NCBI RefSeq assembly: GCF_010671925.1
Contig: NZ_JAAHIH010000010.1
Coordinates: forward strand, 1-64,000
DNA from: Moorena sp. SIOASIH
Lineage (GTDB): Bacteria > Cyanobacteriota > Cyanobacteriia > Cyanobacteriales > Coleofasciculaceae
Length of the DNA: 64,000 bases
Reading direction: 5' to 3'
Shown here: piece by piece, positions 54,905-63,491 of the stretch
Layout of the letters: each line of letters begins with the position of its first letter
How positions within the stretch are numbered: the first letter of the stretch is position 1
Position numbers and translations under genes: made by a program
Notes under the pieces: model-generated
Database searches by the model: none
What the model was told of the DNA's origin: nothing
What the model saw: only the letters and a program-made list of their open reading frames with translations

Positions 54905-55852
54905 TTATAAGAGCTTTGCCTGCTTATTCATAACAGCTTTTAAACATCGTTGCCGATAATCAGCATAAAAATGGTCAGTATGGCCTTCTTGCAATTTGGT
55001 GAGAACCCATAGTAATTCCCTGAGCAGGATGGCATCCTGGTGGATGGCGAGTTTATCTCTATTCAGAGATATTTTTGAGTATGCTTGAAGAAACAGCTCA
55101 GTTTGCTGGTTATCGAGATGGTGGAAATGGATAAATGCAGCGAGATCAGAATAAATATCATTCATTCCAGCCATTTCCCAGTCCATAAATATAGTATTTT
55201 TTTGACCTTTCAATAAATTTCCGTAGTAAAGATCATTATGGCAAAACTTGATGTCACTAGATTGATGGTACGCATCTAATTTATTTCGTATTGTTTCAAA
55301 AAACACTTTGAAATTTTTTATTGTATCATTAGATTTTTTTAATGAATGCCAGTATCTATCAAGTAAATCTTTAATATGATAGGTATGACTAATCGGTGAA
55401 AGTTCATGAATTTTACGGATAGATTCCCCAAAACTATTCAGTGCTGCTGCAGTTCTGATTTCTTTAAAAGTCCAGACTGGCACATCAATAAATTCAGTAA
55501 TTATTGAGTTGTTTTTGGGGTCAAATGCGATCGGCTTCACTCCAAGGTCTGCACGATATACTTTTTTAAGAATTGAATATTCTACTTGTCTGTTAATTCC
55601 CTGCACTTCTGATCTATGACAAATTTTTATAACAAAAACTCCACTATCTGTATAAACTTTAAAGTTTTGGTTATTTTTTCCTTCGGTTAATTTTTCAACC
55701 CTGCTAATAGCTACCTTTTTTAGGGAAGGGAGATTTGAGAATACCTGCTCTACAACAATCCGATCTGAGTTGTAAAATCCAAAGGGCTGAACACCTGATT
55801 CTGCCAAGGTCAGCGTTTCACAAATTATTTCCGACTGCTGTAGTTGATTCAT
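54905..55852 (-). CDS. APH/choline-kinase-like phosphotransferase
   Basis: 315 residues of the aminoglycoside phosphotransferase/choline kinase fold. The glycine-rich region is LTEGKNNQNFKVYTDSG, the ATP Lys is in GVFVIKICHR, the catalytic loop is FCHNDLYYGNLL (HxDxxxxN) and the metal-binding DFG equivalent is FMDWEMAGM. The similarity is closest to choline/ethanolamine/thiamine kinases, which phosphorylate a small alcohol. First gene of the operon with the SDR and the saccharopine dehydrogenase-like protein. A resistance kinase is an alternative. The insertion and deletion pattern and long N-terminus (about 45 residues before the fold) are not typical of antibiotic kinases. Confidence 0.82.
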   Translation of the reverse strand: MNQLQQSEIICETLTLAESGVQPFGFYNSDRIVVEQVFSNLPSLKKVAISRVEKLTEGKNNQNFKVYTDSGVFVIKICHRSEVQGINRQVEYSILKKVYRADLGVKPIAFDPKNNSIITEFIDVPVWTFKEIRTAAALNSFGESIRKIHELSPISHTYHIKDLLDRYWHSLKKSNDTIKNFKVFFETIRNKLDAYHQSSDIKFCHNDLYYGNLLKGQKNTIFMDWEMAGMNDIYSDLAAFIHFHHLDNQQTELFLQAYSKISLNRDKLAIHQDAILLRELLWVLTKLQEGHTDHFYADYRQRCLKAVMNKQAKLL

Positions 55853-56107
55853 CAGGATTCCCTTGCCTATGCCTAATTGTTGACTTTTAACGCTGAGCTA
55901 TGGTGACTGCTAAGGATGTGTCTCCAGACTGTAGCTGACATAACTCCAGTTCTGGTAGCCTGGTATGTGCCCAGGGTGGTAAGCTCATCTAAATTTGGTA
56001 TAGATTGTAACTTGAAAAAATCTAATTAAACCAATTTTTGTTAGAATTAGGAAAAATAGAGCTCAAAATAAGTACATTTGTTCTACTAAATCGCTAAACT
56101 TTCAACA

Positions 56108-56181
56108 GGTGCGACCCGTGATGGCGAGCAATCCCTTGACCGTAGGTCACGCTACGCGAACGCCATCACGGAAAGCGCACC
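56108..56181. repeat. 74 bp GGTGCG...CGCACC element (long form, opposite orientation)
   Basis: Begins ggtgcgacccgtgatggcg and ends cgccatcacggaaagcgcacc. The outer ends are the reverse complement of those of the 44 bp elements at 44094 and 44195, and a nested gtgatggcg/cgccatcac arm pair is visible, with ccgtaggtcacgctacgcg in the centre. Confidence 0.78.
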
Positions 56182-56274
56182 TAGTATTTTGAGCAATAAA
56201 GAATAAACCGTTGCGAACGCGCCCCGCGTCGGCGAAGCCGAATTGCCATTAGGATTGTTCAGATTTCTCAAATC

Positions 56275-56308
56275 ACATTCTCAATAATTCCGAGATTATT
56301 GAGAATGT
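56275..56308. repeat. Perfect 14 bp hairpin
   Basis: ACATTCTCAATAAT, a 6-base loop (TCCGAG), then ATTATTGAGAATGT. It lies about 380 bp before the GT2 gene. It could be an operator-like palindrome or a structured RNA element; no T-run follows. Confidence 0.6.
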
Positions 56309-56689
56309 AGGGTGCTTATTGACATTGACGCAGCAGATTTCAGGTTTGTGACACTATCAAAGAACTTTTATAGCGTTTCTCATAGCTATTAAAAGATTTC
56401 AAAATTAATAAGCAAAAATACTTATCCTATGAATCTCATATCCAGTAGGCATTTCAAAATAAGATGCGTTTACCCTGGTATAGCACTACCCATTCATATT
56501 AGGACATTCCTAAACTCCGAAACTTAGTCATAGGTTACTTCTGACTTCTGACTTTTCACTTGCGGACTTGCGCGTAGCGCTATAAATGTGCCCAATGCCT
56601 TGACATATCCCCAAAAGTTAGATTAGACAATCAATAACATATGCTTACAGTTTAAACCGGATTGGATATTACTCAACCTGGGGCATCCT

Positions 56690-57712
56690 ATGGAAATTTC
56701 CTTAATTAAACAAGGGCAATTAAATGCCCAGAACTGGTCTGGCTCTGACATAACACCAGACCTATCAGTGGTGGTACCAATCTACAATGAGGTGGAGAGT
56801 TTGCCCCACCTGATTGATGCGATCGCATCCACCTTTACCGATACTCAGCTCAGCTATGAGCTTATTTGTGTCGATGATGGCTCTACAGATGGTTCAACCC
56901 AACTGCTCAAGGAACAAGTCCTCTCCCGCCCTAATTTGCGAGGGGTAATTTTGCGTCGCAACTATGGTCAAACCGCTGCGATGGCAGCTGGGTTTAATTA
57001 TGCTCGGGGTCGTGCCATTGTTACCTTAGATGGTGACCTACAAAATGATCCAGCTGATATTCCCATGCTGCTTGCCAAACTGGAGGAAGGGTATGACTTG
57101 GTTAGTGGCTGGCGTAAAAATCGACAGGATGCAGCTGTGACTCGTTTACTGCCATCCAAAATTGCCAACTGGCTGATTGCACGCACCACTGGGGTTAAAC
57201 TTCATGACTATGGCTGTTCTCTGAAGGCTTATCGCTCGGAATTGGTAGCGGACATGAACCTGTACGGTGAGTTACATCGGTTTTTACCAGCCTTGGCATT
57301 TATTGAGGGGGCAAGAATTACCGAGTTACCCGTGCGTCACCATGCTCGTCGCTATGGTAGTAGTAAGTATGGTCTGGGGCGAACGTTCCGGGTGCTAATG
57401 GATTTGTTGACCATCTTCTTTATGAAGAAATTCCTCACCCGACCCATGCATGTATTTGGATTACTAGGTCTGAGTTCCCTAGGCACGGGCATAATCATTG
57501 GGGCTTATCTGACCATTCTCAAGCTAGGTCTGAATGAAGATATCGGGGATCGCCCTTTACTGATCTTGGCAGTACTCTTGATCTCGACTGGTGTACAACT
57601 GTTTAGTCTTGGTCTACTCGGAGAACTACTGATGCGTACTTACCACGAATCTCAGGGAAGACCGATTTATCGGGTCAGAGAAGTGGTGTCCTCTAATGTT
57701 GAACAACCTTAG
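56690..57712 (+). CDS. GT2 polyprenyl-phosphate glycosyltransferase (DPM1/GtrB-like), membrane
   Basis: 340 residues. The GT-A catalytic domain starts LSVVVPIYNEVESLPHLIDA and has ICVDDGSTDGS (first DxD-like acid), VTLDGDLQNDP (metal-binding DGD) and HARRYGSSKYG. Two C-terminal transmembrane helices follow (VFGLLGLSSLGTGIIIGAYL and LLILAVLLISTGVQLFSLGL). This is the arrangement of enzymes that move a sugar from UDP or GDP to a polyprenyl phosphate at the inner membrane face, for cell-surface glycan or lipid modification. It is the first plus-strand gene of the right-hand group and is followed by a terminator-like hairpin. Confidence 0.9.
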   Translation: MEISLIKQGQLNAQNWSGSDITPDLSVVVPIYNEVESLPHLIDAIASTFTDTQLSYELICVDDGSTDGSTQLLKEQVLSRPNLRGVILRRNYGQTAAMAAGFNYARGRAIVTLDGDLQNDPADIPMLLAKLEEGYDLVSGWRKNRQDAAVTRLLPSKIANWLIARTTGVKLHDYGCSLKAYRSELVADMNLYGELHRFLPALAFIEGARITELPVRHHARRYGSSKYGLGRTFRVLMDLLTIFFMKKFLTRPMHVFGLLGLSSLGTGIIIGAYLTILKLGLNEDIGDRPLLILAVLLISTGVQLFSLGLLGELLMRTYHESQGRPIYRVREVVSSNVEQP

Positions 57713-57763
57713 TGATATCAATTGCAAATCAAGTTGGTTAGTGGCTAACCAAAGTATCATCAG

Positions 57764-57796
57764 CCCCCATTCACCCATTTAAATTGTGAATGGGGG
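57764..57796 (+). terminator. Probable transcription terminator after GT2 gene
   Basis: CCCCCATTCAC, an 11-base AT-rich loop, then GTGAATGGGGG: an 11 bp GC-containing stem beginning 52 bases after the stop codon. Only a short T-containing tail (tgcttt) follows, so termination may be partial. Confidence 0.6.
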
Positions 57797-57802
57797 TGCT
57801 TT

Positions 57803-57972
57803 GGGGAGATAGGGAGATGGGGAGATGGGGAGATGGGGAGCTCACAGGGGTAGGTTTTTTACATTTAGGGTCAAACGGGGAGTGTGGGGAGGGTGGGAGG
57901 TGTGGGGAGGGTGGGGGGAGAGGAGATAAGAGGAGATAAGAGGAGATAAGAGGAGATAAGAGGAGATAAGAG
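57803..57972. repeat. G-rich (ggggagat) and aggagataag tandem repeats
   Basis: ggggagat units at 57803-57840, gtggggagg units at about 57880-57920, then five full 10 bp aggagataag units at about 57920-57972. No coding frame is supported. Confidence 0.8.
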
Positions 57973-58100
57973 GAGTTTTATCTATTTAGAGATTTCGTCA
58001 GATCCGATCGAAGGGAAATGGGGAGATGGGGAGATGGGGAGAATTATCCCGGCAATTAAAGTATAATATAATACATATTTTTCGGAGTTTGTACGTAGCG

Positions 58101-58239
58101 AGGCAGCAAGGGAACAGGGGAGGCAGCAAGGGAACAGGGGAGGCAGTGCGGTCTTGGGGAGGCAGCAAGGGAACAGGGGAGGCAGCAAGGGAACAGGGGA
58201 GGCAGCAAGGGAACAGGGGAGGCAGCAAGGGAACAGGGG
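58101..58239. repeat. 20 bp tandem repeat aggcagcaagggaacagggg
   Basis: Two perfect 20 bp units, one divergent 19 bp unit (58141-58159, aggcagtgcggtcttgggg), then four more perfect units. The units abut without spacers. Several overlapping open frames here are only translations of the repeat. Confidence 0.9.
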
Positions 58240-58475
58240 GTCTCCCCCATGAGCGACTGCCGTGGTTTCCCCCATGAGCGACTGCCGTGGTCTCCCCCAT
58301 GAGCGACTGCCGTTCCCCCAGCGACTGCCGTGGTTTCCCCCATGAGCGACTGCCGTTCCACGGGGCAAACAGCGGTGCGGACGCAGGTTCCGCACACAGA
58401 CCCATGCGCCATGAGCAACTGCCGTGGTTCCCCCCACTCGCGCTTTGCCGTGGTTTCCCCCACTCGCGCTTGGGA
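58240..58475. repeat. Tandem gactgccgtggtttccccca repeat array
   Basis: Variants of a roughly 25 bp unit cccccatgagcgactgccgtggt occur at least six times, with deletions and substitutions, then degrade into cccccactcgcgcttt units near 58433-58470. The arrangement resembles slippage-generated minisatellites. Confidence 0.8.
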
Positions 58476-59166
58476 TCAAGACAATAAAAGTACCATTCCG
58501 CCCCTTCGTAAAAAACCTACCCTTGTGAGGGGGAGTGTCGGGAGTGTCGGGAGTGTGGGGCCCGGGCGCGGGAAGTGTGGGAAGTGTGGGAATTTTCGCC
58601 CGAATTTTTGCCTAATTGCATGCATGGAGATGCACCCTGGGGAGATGCTCAGATGCTAGACCAGCTTTTGCACAAGTGGCTCGTACTCAAATTTAAATGC
58701 ATATTAGCTTAGCCACCAACCAAAGGGATTTCTTGAAGATTTGAAATTTGTAAAGATTATATGAAGTTTCTCATCAAGATTTGATTAAGCTCCAGATTAC
58801 AAGTTGATTTGGAGAATTTATTTAGGTTCTAATTAAAATAGATTTTTTTTCGATAAAAAATCCCTTCAAACCAGTTCTGCATAACACTTAGTTGGGCAGT
58901 AGGGTTCATCCTCAGGGAATAAATTAGGAGCAGTTTGAGTTTCTAGTGAAAGCATTATTTAATCCATTTGTATCGGTGTTTACCATTGAGTCATACATTC
59001 TTGCTCAGTGAGGGCTGTTAGTCATAGCTGAAATTAACCACTGGTTATTGTAAAATTCTTTTAAGCTCTACCGGAAACTTACTGAGCAATAGTGAAGTTT
59101 CAATCAATGTGGCTTATAAATGGTGCGCTCTGGCTCAGGGTGCTTTGAAGATAGAGGGAGATCAAC
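58476..59166. other. Gene-free region upstream of glycosyltransferase
   Basis: The first part holds short gggagtgtc repeats (58530-58590). After about 58680 the composition changes to ordinary AT-rich sequence with no supported frame. The end (59140-59166) supplies the ribosome site of the next gene (gagggagatcaac before GTG). Nothing else is recognisable. Confidence 0.6.
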
Positions 59167-59844
59167 GTGTATTTAAAGAGCAAAACTGATCGGCTTGAGG
59201 TCAAAAGCAGCAGGGATAAATTGACTGTCTGGGATAATAAACCAGTCTCCTATGATGAACGAAATGTCAGTAGGATGAACATTCTATTACTCGCTCCTCA
59301 TCCGTTTTATCAGAATCGTGGCACACCCATCGCAGTCAACCTGGTTTTGAAGGTGCTTTCTGAACGGGGAGACCAAGTTGATGTCGTGACTTATCCTGAA
59401 GGGCGTGACATCAAGTATGAAAATATCACTGTATACCGAACCCCTAAGCTTCCTTGGGTTCGCAATATACGACCAGGCTTCTCCTGGAAGAAAATCGTCT
59501 GTGATTTTTTCATGTTGCTTGCTGTAATTCGCCTAGTGACTAAGAAACGCTACGATTTGGTTCATGCTGGAGAGGAATCAGTCTTTATCGGTTTAGGGCT
59601 CAAAATCCTGTGTAAGATTCCCTATATCTATGACATGGATTCATCTCTAGCCCAACAAATGATTGAAAAGTATCCTTGGCTACAGATTTTTTCGTCAATA
59701 TTCAACTTTTTTGAAGGACTGGCTGTGAAGAATGCCAAAGTTGTGGTTTCAGTTTGCGATGCTTTGGCAGCAGATATTCAAAAGTACAAGCCAAGGAAAA
59801 CTGTAGTTATTCCAGATATATCGTTGCTTAACTCTAATCTTTAA
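59167..59844 (+). pseudogene. GT4 glycosyltransferase, N-terminal half (split gene)
   Basis: 225 residues from GTG 59167, which has GGAG 7 bases upstream; ATG 59275 is a possible internal start at MNILLLAPHPFYQNRGTPIA. It is the N-terminal Rossmann half of a GT-B family 4 glycosyltransferase: the glycine loop region NRGTPIAV, then YDLVHAGEES, IPYIYDMDSS, and VVSVCDALAADIQKY. It ends at VVIPDISLLNSNL, just where the inter-domain linker should lead into the donor-binding half. That half is present 262 bp downstream in another frame. Probably a broken gene; the less likely alternative is two subunits made separately. Confidence 0.8.
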
Positions 59845-60106
59845 CAAATTAATAAAAAGTCTTTAAAGTTAGAATAACTATTTAAAACCTCCAGACTTTA
59901 TAATTTTAGTTAAATAAATTGAATAATTATTGTTAATAATGATGAACAGAACATATTGTTTTGATGCCCTAATAATACGTTTTATTTTGTAAGGAAAGAT
60001 AATTATAGTAAAAATGTGCATGTTTGTGTAAAATTTTGCTGAAAGATTCAACAGTTTCAAGATTCAACTTCAAGATTCAACTTCAAGATTCAACATTGGT
60101 GTAACT
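59845..60106. other. AT-rich interruption between the two halves of the GT4 gene
   Basis: 262 bp, clearly more AT-rich than its flanks, with stops in all plus frames. An inverted repeat aaagtct/agacttt lies at about 59856 and 59891, and three tandem ttcaagattcaac units occur at about 60053-60090. No insertion sequence ends are obvious. Confidence 0.6.
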
Positions 60107-60718
60107 ATGTATAGTACTATTTATAGTAATCTCAGACGTGAGCTAGGAATCCATAATGTCCTCCTGATGTATGTGGGCAATCTGGAGAGTTATCAGGGGA
60201 TTGACCTACTTCTAGACAGCTTCGCGTTGACCCTTGAGCAGACTGATCAGGCTGAGTTAGTCATTATCGGTGGAGAAGCGGACGACATTCGGAAATACAC
60301 GAATAAGGCTCACTGTCTTGGGATGCAACAACATGTCCATTTTTTAGGACCGAAACCAGTTGATCATCTGGCTATCTATCTGGAGCAGGCTGATATTTTA
60401 GTCTCTCCGAGAACTAAGGGTAAAAATACCCCGATGAAACTCTACTCCTATCTCGATAGTGGCAAAGTCTTGTTAGCCACAGATTTACCAACCCATACCC
60501 AGTTGCTAGACAATCACGTTGCTCTGCTGAGAAGCCCAGATGCCAAAGCTTTCGCAGAGGGAATGCTTGATCTGATCACTGATGAAAAGCTACGACTAAG
60601 GCTGGGCAGTGCTGGCAAGAAATTGATTGAGAAAAGGCATACTTATGCGGCTTTTCGGGAAAAATTAAACAGTCTTTATGATTGGCTACATCACGAGTTA
60701 GTAGAGCATATAGCGTAA
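60107..60718 (+). pseudogene. GT4 glycosyltransferase, C-terminal half (split gene)
   Basis: 203 residues beginning in the second GT-B domain: LGIHNVLLMYVGNLESYQGI, then AELVIIGGEADD, VHFLGPKPVDHLAIYL, ADILVSPRTKGKNTPMKLYS (the EX7E-region equivalent, here with NTPMK) and LLATDLPTH. It carries the nucleotide-sugar binding half only. The frame differs from that of the N-terminal half, and in-frame stops lie upstream. Its codon use and reading are otherwise intact, which suggests recent breakage or separate translation from ATG 60107. The next gene starts 11 bases after its stop. Confidence 0.8.
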
Positions 60719-60729
60719 CCAGACAACTG

Positions 60730-62535
60730 ATGAGAAGGAACCTAGTAGAGTTAGCCAGAAACTCTTACGACCTAGTAGTGATCGGTGGTGGGATCTATGG
60801 AGCTTGCGTAGCTTGGGAAGCAACCCTCAGGGGATTGTCAGTGGCCTTGGTGGAAAAAGCTGATTTCGGTGGGGCTACCTCTGCTAACAGTTTGAAGACC
60901 ATCCACGGGGGATTACGGTATCTGCAGCATGCTGACCTTAAACGGATGCGTGAATCCATTCATGAACGCACCAGTTTAATGCGGATAGCGCCTCACTTAG
61001 TTCATCCATTACCAGTGTTGATTCCCACCTACGGCCATGGGATGAAGGGAAAAGAAGTGCTATCTGTGGCACTTGCTATCAATGACCTAATCAGTTGCGA
61101 TCGCAATCGCCAACTCGATCCCCAAAAACACATATCCAATGGTCGGGTAATCTCTAAGCAGGAGTGTCAGCAGCTCCTTCCAGGAATTCCTCACCAGGGG
61201 CTAACTGGAGCAGCAGTCTTTTATGATGCTCAGGTCTACAACTCTGAACGGTTGACCCTCTCTTTTCTACGTTCAGCTCAGCAAGCTGGGGCAGTGGTGG
61301 CTAACTACGTAGAAGTGACTGGATTTCTTCAAGCTGGAAATCGGGTCACAGGTATTCAGGGGCAAGATGTGTTAAGTGGGAATCAATTCGACATCCGCGC
61401 CAAGACTGTGGTCAACACCAGCGGACCATGGACAAATCGGGTATTGAGTTTACTGAAACAACCCCAGCAGCAACCCCAGCAGCAACCCCAGCAGCAACCC
61501 CAGCAGCAACCCCAGCAGCAACCCCAGCAGCAAACCAGAGTTCCCCTGGCCAAAGCCATGAACCTGGTGATTCGCCGTCCCCTCTGCCAAACCTATGCTG
61601 TGGGTATTTCCACTCAGAACCACTATCGTGACTCCGATGCCATAGTTAACAAGGGGTCTCGCTTACTATTTATTGCGCCCTGGCGTGGTAAATCCCTGGT
61701 AGGAACATCCTATGCTGTTTGGGATCAAGACCCGGATAACCTCAATATTACTGAACAGGATATTCAACAGCTACTCGATGACATCAACCAAGCATGGCCA
61801 TCGGTTAAACTCAACCAAGCAGATGTAGCTTTCGTCCATGGTGGCTTGCTTCCTAGAACTGGCATTACTGAGACCGGAGAGCCACAACTGGCTAAACACT
61901 ATCAACTCTTCGATCATGCCAAAGAAGAATTGCCAGGATTGATCTCAGTGGTTGGGGTGAAATATACCACTGCCAGAGATGTGGCTGAGAAAGTCGTTGA
62001 CCAGGTATTTCGGTCATGGGGCCAAAAGCCTCCCAACTCCCTGTCATCAGTTACACCAATTTACGGTGGACATATCGAACAATTTGAAGTGTTTTTGCAG
62101 ACGGAAATCCTTAAGCAACCCTATGGACTGGGGCAGGAGGTAATGCGCCGCCTCGTGTATAACTACGGTAGTGCCTATCAAGATGTACTGCTATATTTGG
62201 AGCGAGGATCAGATCACTCCTGTACACCTACTGATGATTTAGCTGTATTCAAAGCTGAAGTCTTGTATGGGGTTGTTGAGGAAATGGCTCAAACATTAGG
62301 TGATGTGGTGTTCCGGCGGACAGAACTGGGTAGTGCTGGTCATCCCGGAAACGAGGCGCTCAGAACCTGTGCTGAGGTGATGGGGGCAGAATTAGGATGG
62401 AGTCAGTCACAAATAGAGCTAGAGTTAGACAAGGTTAATCACATTTTTAATGTTGGAGGTGTATTAAGTCAGGACAAAAGTATTGGAATTGAAACCCTTA
62501 ACGGTCCGGTGAGTTTATCCCAGAAGATCCGTTGA
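60730..62535 (+). CDS. glpD: FAD-dependent glycerol-3-phosphate dehydrogenase-like protein
   Basis: 601 residues from ATG 60730; a TTG at 60682 would overlap the preceding gene. FAD-binding motif YDLVVIGGGIYGACVAWEA, then VEKADFGGATSANS and IHGGLRYL, typical of GlpD/GlpA, and a C-terminal domain with YGSAYQDVLLYLERG and AEVLYGVVEEMAQTLGDVVFRR as in the GlpD C-terminal helical region. It oxidises sn-glycerol-3-phosphate to dihydroxyacetone phosphate and passes electrons to the quinone pool at the membrane. Six perfect 12 bp units (61462-61533) insert a PQQQ run between VLSLLKQ and TRVPLAKAMNL. Its neighbours are glycosyltransferases, so a role in glycerolipid or glycan precursor supply is possible. 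Confidence 0.85.
   Translation: MRRNLVELARNSYDLVVIGGGIYGACVAWEATLRGLSVALVEKADFGGATSANSLKTIHGGLRYLQHADLKRMRESIHERTSLMRIAPHLVHPLPVLIPTYGHGMKGKEVLSVALAINDLISCDRNRQLDPQKHISNGRVISKQECQQLLPGIPHQGLTGAAVFYDAQVYNSERLTLSFLRSAQQAGAVVANYVEVTGFLQAGNRVTGIQGQDVLSGNQFDIRAKTVVNTSGPWTNRVLSLLKQPQQQPQQQPQQQPQQQPQQQPQQQTRVPLAKAMNLVIRRPLCQTYAVGISTQNHYRDSDAIVNKGSRLLFIAPWRGKSLVGTSYAVWDQDPDNLNITEQDIQQLLDDINQAWPSVKLNQADVAFVHGGLLPRTGITETGEPQLAKHYQLFDHAKEELPGLISVVGVKYTTARDVAEKVVDQVFRSWGQKPPNSLSSVTPIYGGHIEQFEVFLQTEILKQPYGLGQEVMRRLVYNYGSAYQDVLLYLERGSDHSCTPTDDLAVFKAEVLYGVVEEMAQTLGDVVFRRTELGSAGHPGNEALRTCAEVMGAELGWSQSQIELELDKVNHIFNVGGVLSQDKSIGIETLNGPVSLSQKIR
61462..61533 (+). repeat. In-frame minisatellite ccccagcagcaa x6 encoding PQQQ
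   Basis: Six perfect consecutive 12 bp units inside the glpD-like gene. The unit is a multiple of three, so slippage would change protein length without breaking the frame. Confidence 0.95.
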
Positions 62536-62615
62536 GGTTTTGGTGCAAGATTTTAGCTGAATCCGCTTGAAACAGCAGCAGTTTATGGAAATCAGGGAAG
62601 TTCTAACAGAAATCC

Positions 62616-63461
62616 ATGGTAGCTACCGCTCAAAAGCATCAATTAATCCTGATTGATGGTCACGTTCACCTTCATGACTGTTTTGATATCGATCAACTGC
62701 TGACCTCAGCTTGGGAAAATTTCCAGCGATTTTCTGGTCAAGCAGGTGATCAAGAAAATTTTAAGGCTGTATTATTGTTGACAGAAATAGAGCATCAAAA
62801 ATGGTATAACAAGTTAGCTGATTTAGCTCAAAACAATAATCAGTATAGGGTAAGCCAGGGAAAAACTTGGATGTTCCACCGTACCCAGGAAGATTTATCC
62901 TTATATACCTGTAACTCCTTAGGGCAAGGAATGTTCTTAATTGCTGGTCGCCAAATTGTGACAGCGGAAAACCTGGAAGTATTAGCCTTGATCACTGACC
63001 AAAACCTTGAAGATGGTTTACCCTTAGACGTAACCATTAAAGCAATTCTGTCTGCCGAGGGAATCCCTATACTCCCCTGGGGAGTTGGTAAATGGATCGG
63101 ACATCGGGGAAAACTATTACATAAGCTCTTGGAAGACAGGAATTTTCCCAAGCTTTTTCTAGGAGACAATGGTGGACGTCCTGTATTCTGGTCACGACCA
63201 GTTTTGTTCAAACAAGCAGAGAAAAAAGGATGGCGGATATTACCAGGAAGCGATCCACTTCCTTTGGCTTCTGAATCTTGTCGTCCTGGAAGTTTTGGAT
63301 TTACTATCCAGGGTTCCTTGAGTAATGAAGAACCAGGAAAAGATATCAAGGAAATGCTACTCAATCCCCTGACACCTATTCAGGGGTATGGTTCTCTAGA
63401 AAACCCCTGGCGATTTATTCGTAACCAATTAGCAATTCGGTCTAGAAAAAATAGCAATTAA
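62616..63461 (+). CDS. PHP/amidohydrolase-like protein of unknown function
   Basis: 281 residues. The N-terminal motif ILIDGHVHLHDCFD (HxH plus Asp) is typical of PHP or amidohydrolase-type metal-dependent hydrolases, and later stretches (GIPILPWGVGKWIGHRGK; LFLGDNGGRPVFW; WRILPGSDPLPLASE) would provide further ligands in a TIM-barrel-like fold. The exact family is not recognised. It lies 80 bp after the glpD-like gene and 30 bp before a methyltransferase start on the same strand, so it is likely in the same operon. A phosphoesterase or deacetylase acting in surface glycan or glycolipid metabolism would fit, but this is only a guess from context. Confidence 0.7.
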   Translation: MVATAQKHQLILIDGHVHLHDCFDIDQLLTSAWENFQRFSGQAGDQENFKAVLLLTEIEHQKWYNKLADLAQNNNQYRVSQGKTWMFHRTQEDLSLYTCNSLGQGMFLIAGRQIVTAENLEVLALITDQNLEDGLPLDVTIKAILSAEGIPILPWGVGKWIGHRGKLLHKLLEDRNFPKLFLGDNGGRPVFWSRPVLFKQAEKKGWRILPGSDPLPLASESCRPGSFGFTIQGSLSNEEPGKDIKEMLLNPLTPIQGYGSLENPWRFIRNQLAIRSRKNSN

Positions 63462-63491
63462 AAATAAACAAATGACTAAAGGAATTTAACA

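Larger units (their letters stand above)
55853..56689. other. Gene-free divergent intergenic region
   Basis: 837 bp between divergent genes with no supported coding frame. It contains a 74 bp GGTGCG...CGCACC element (56108-56181), a gcgtcggcgaagccg repeat (about 56226), a 14 bp hairpin (56275-56308) and an IS630-end-like stretch (tatagcgtttctcatagcta, about 56370). A second-family repeat (ttctgacttctgac, then gcgcgtagcgctata) lies near 56536-56584. Promoters for both flanking operons must lie here, but none is distinct enough to mark. Confidence 0.65.

Noticed and set aside
58101-58239. CRISPR-like direct repeats
   Set aside because: The 20 bp units abut without unique spacers and no cas genes are present; this is a minisatellite.
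57982-58479. Several overlapping open frames of 83-165 codons on both strands
   Set aside because: They translate tandem repeats (Pro/Leu/Cys or Gly/Arg runs), overlap each other in multiple frames, and have no ribosome sites or family resemblance.
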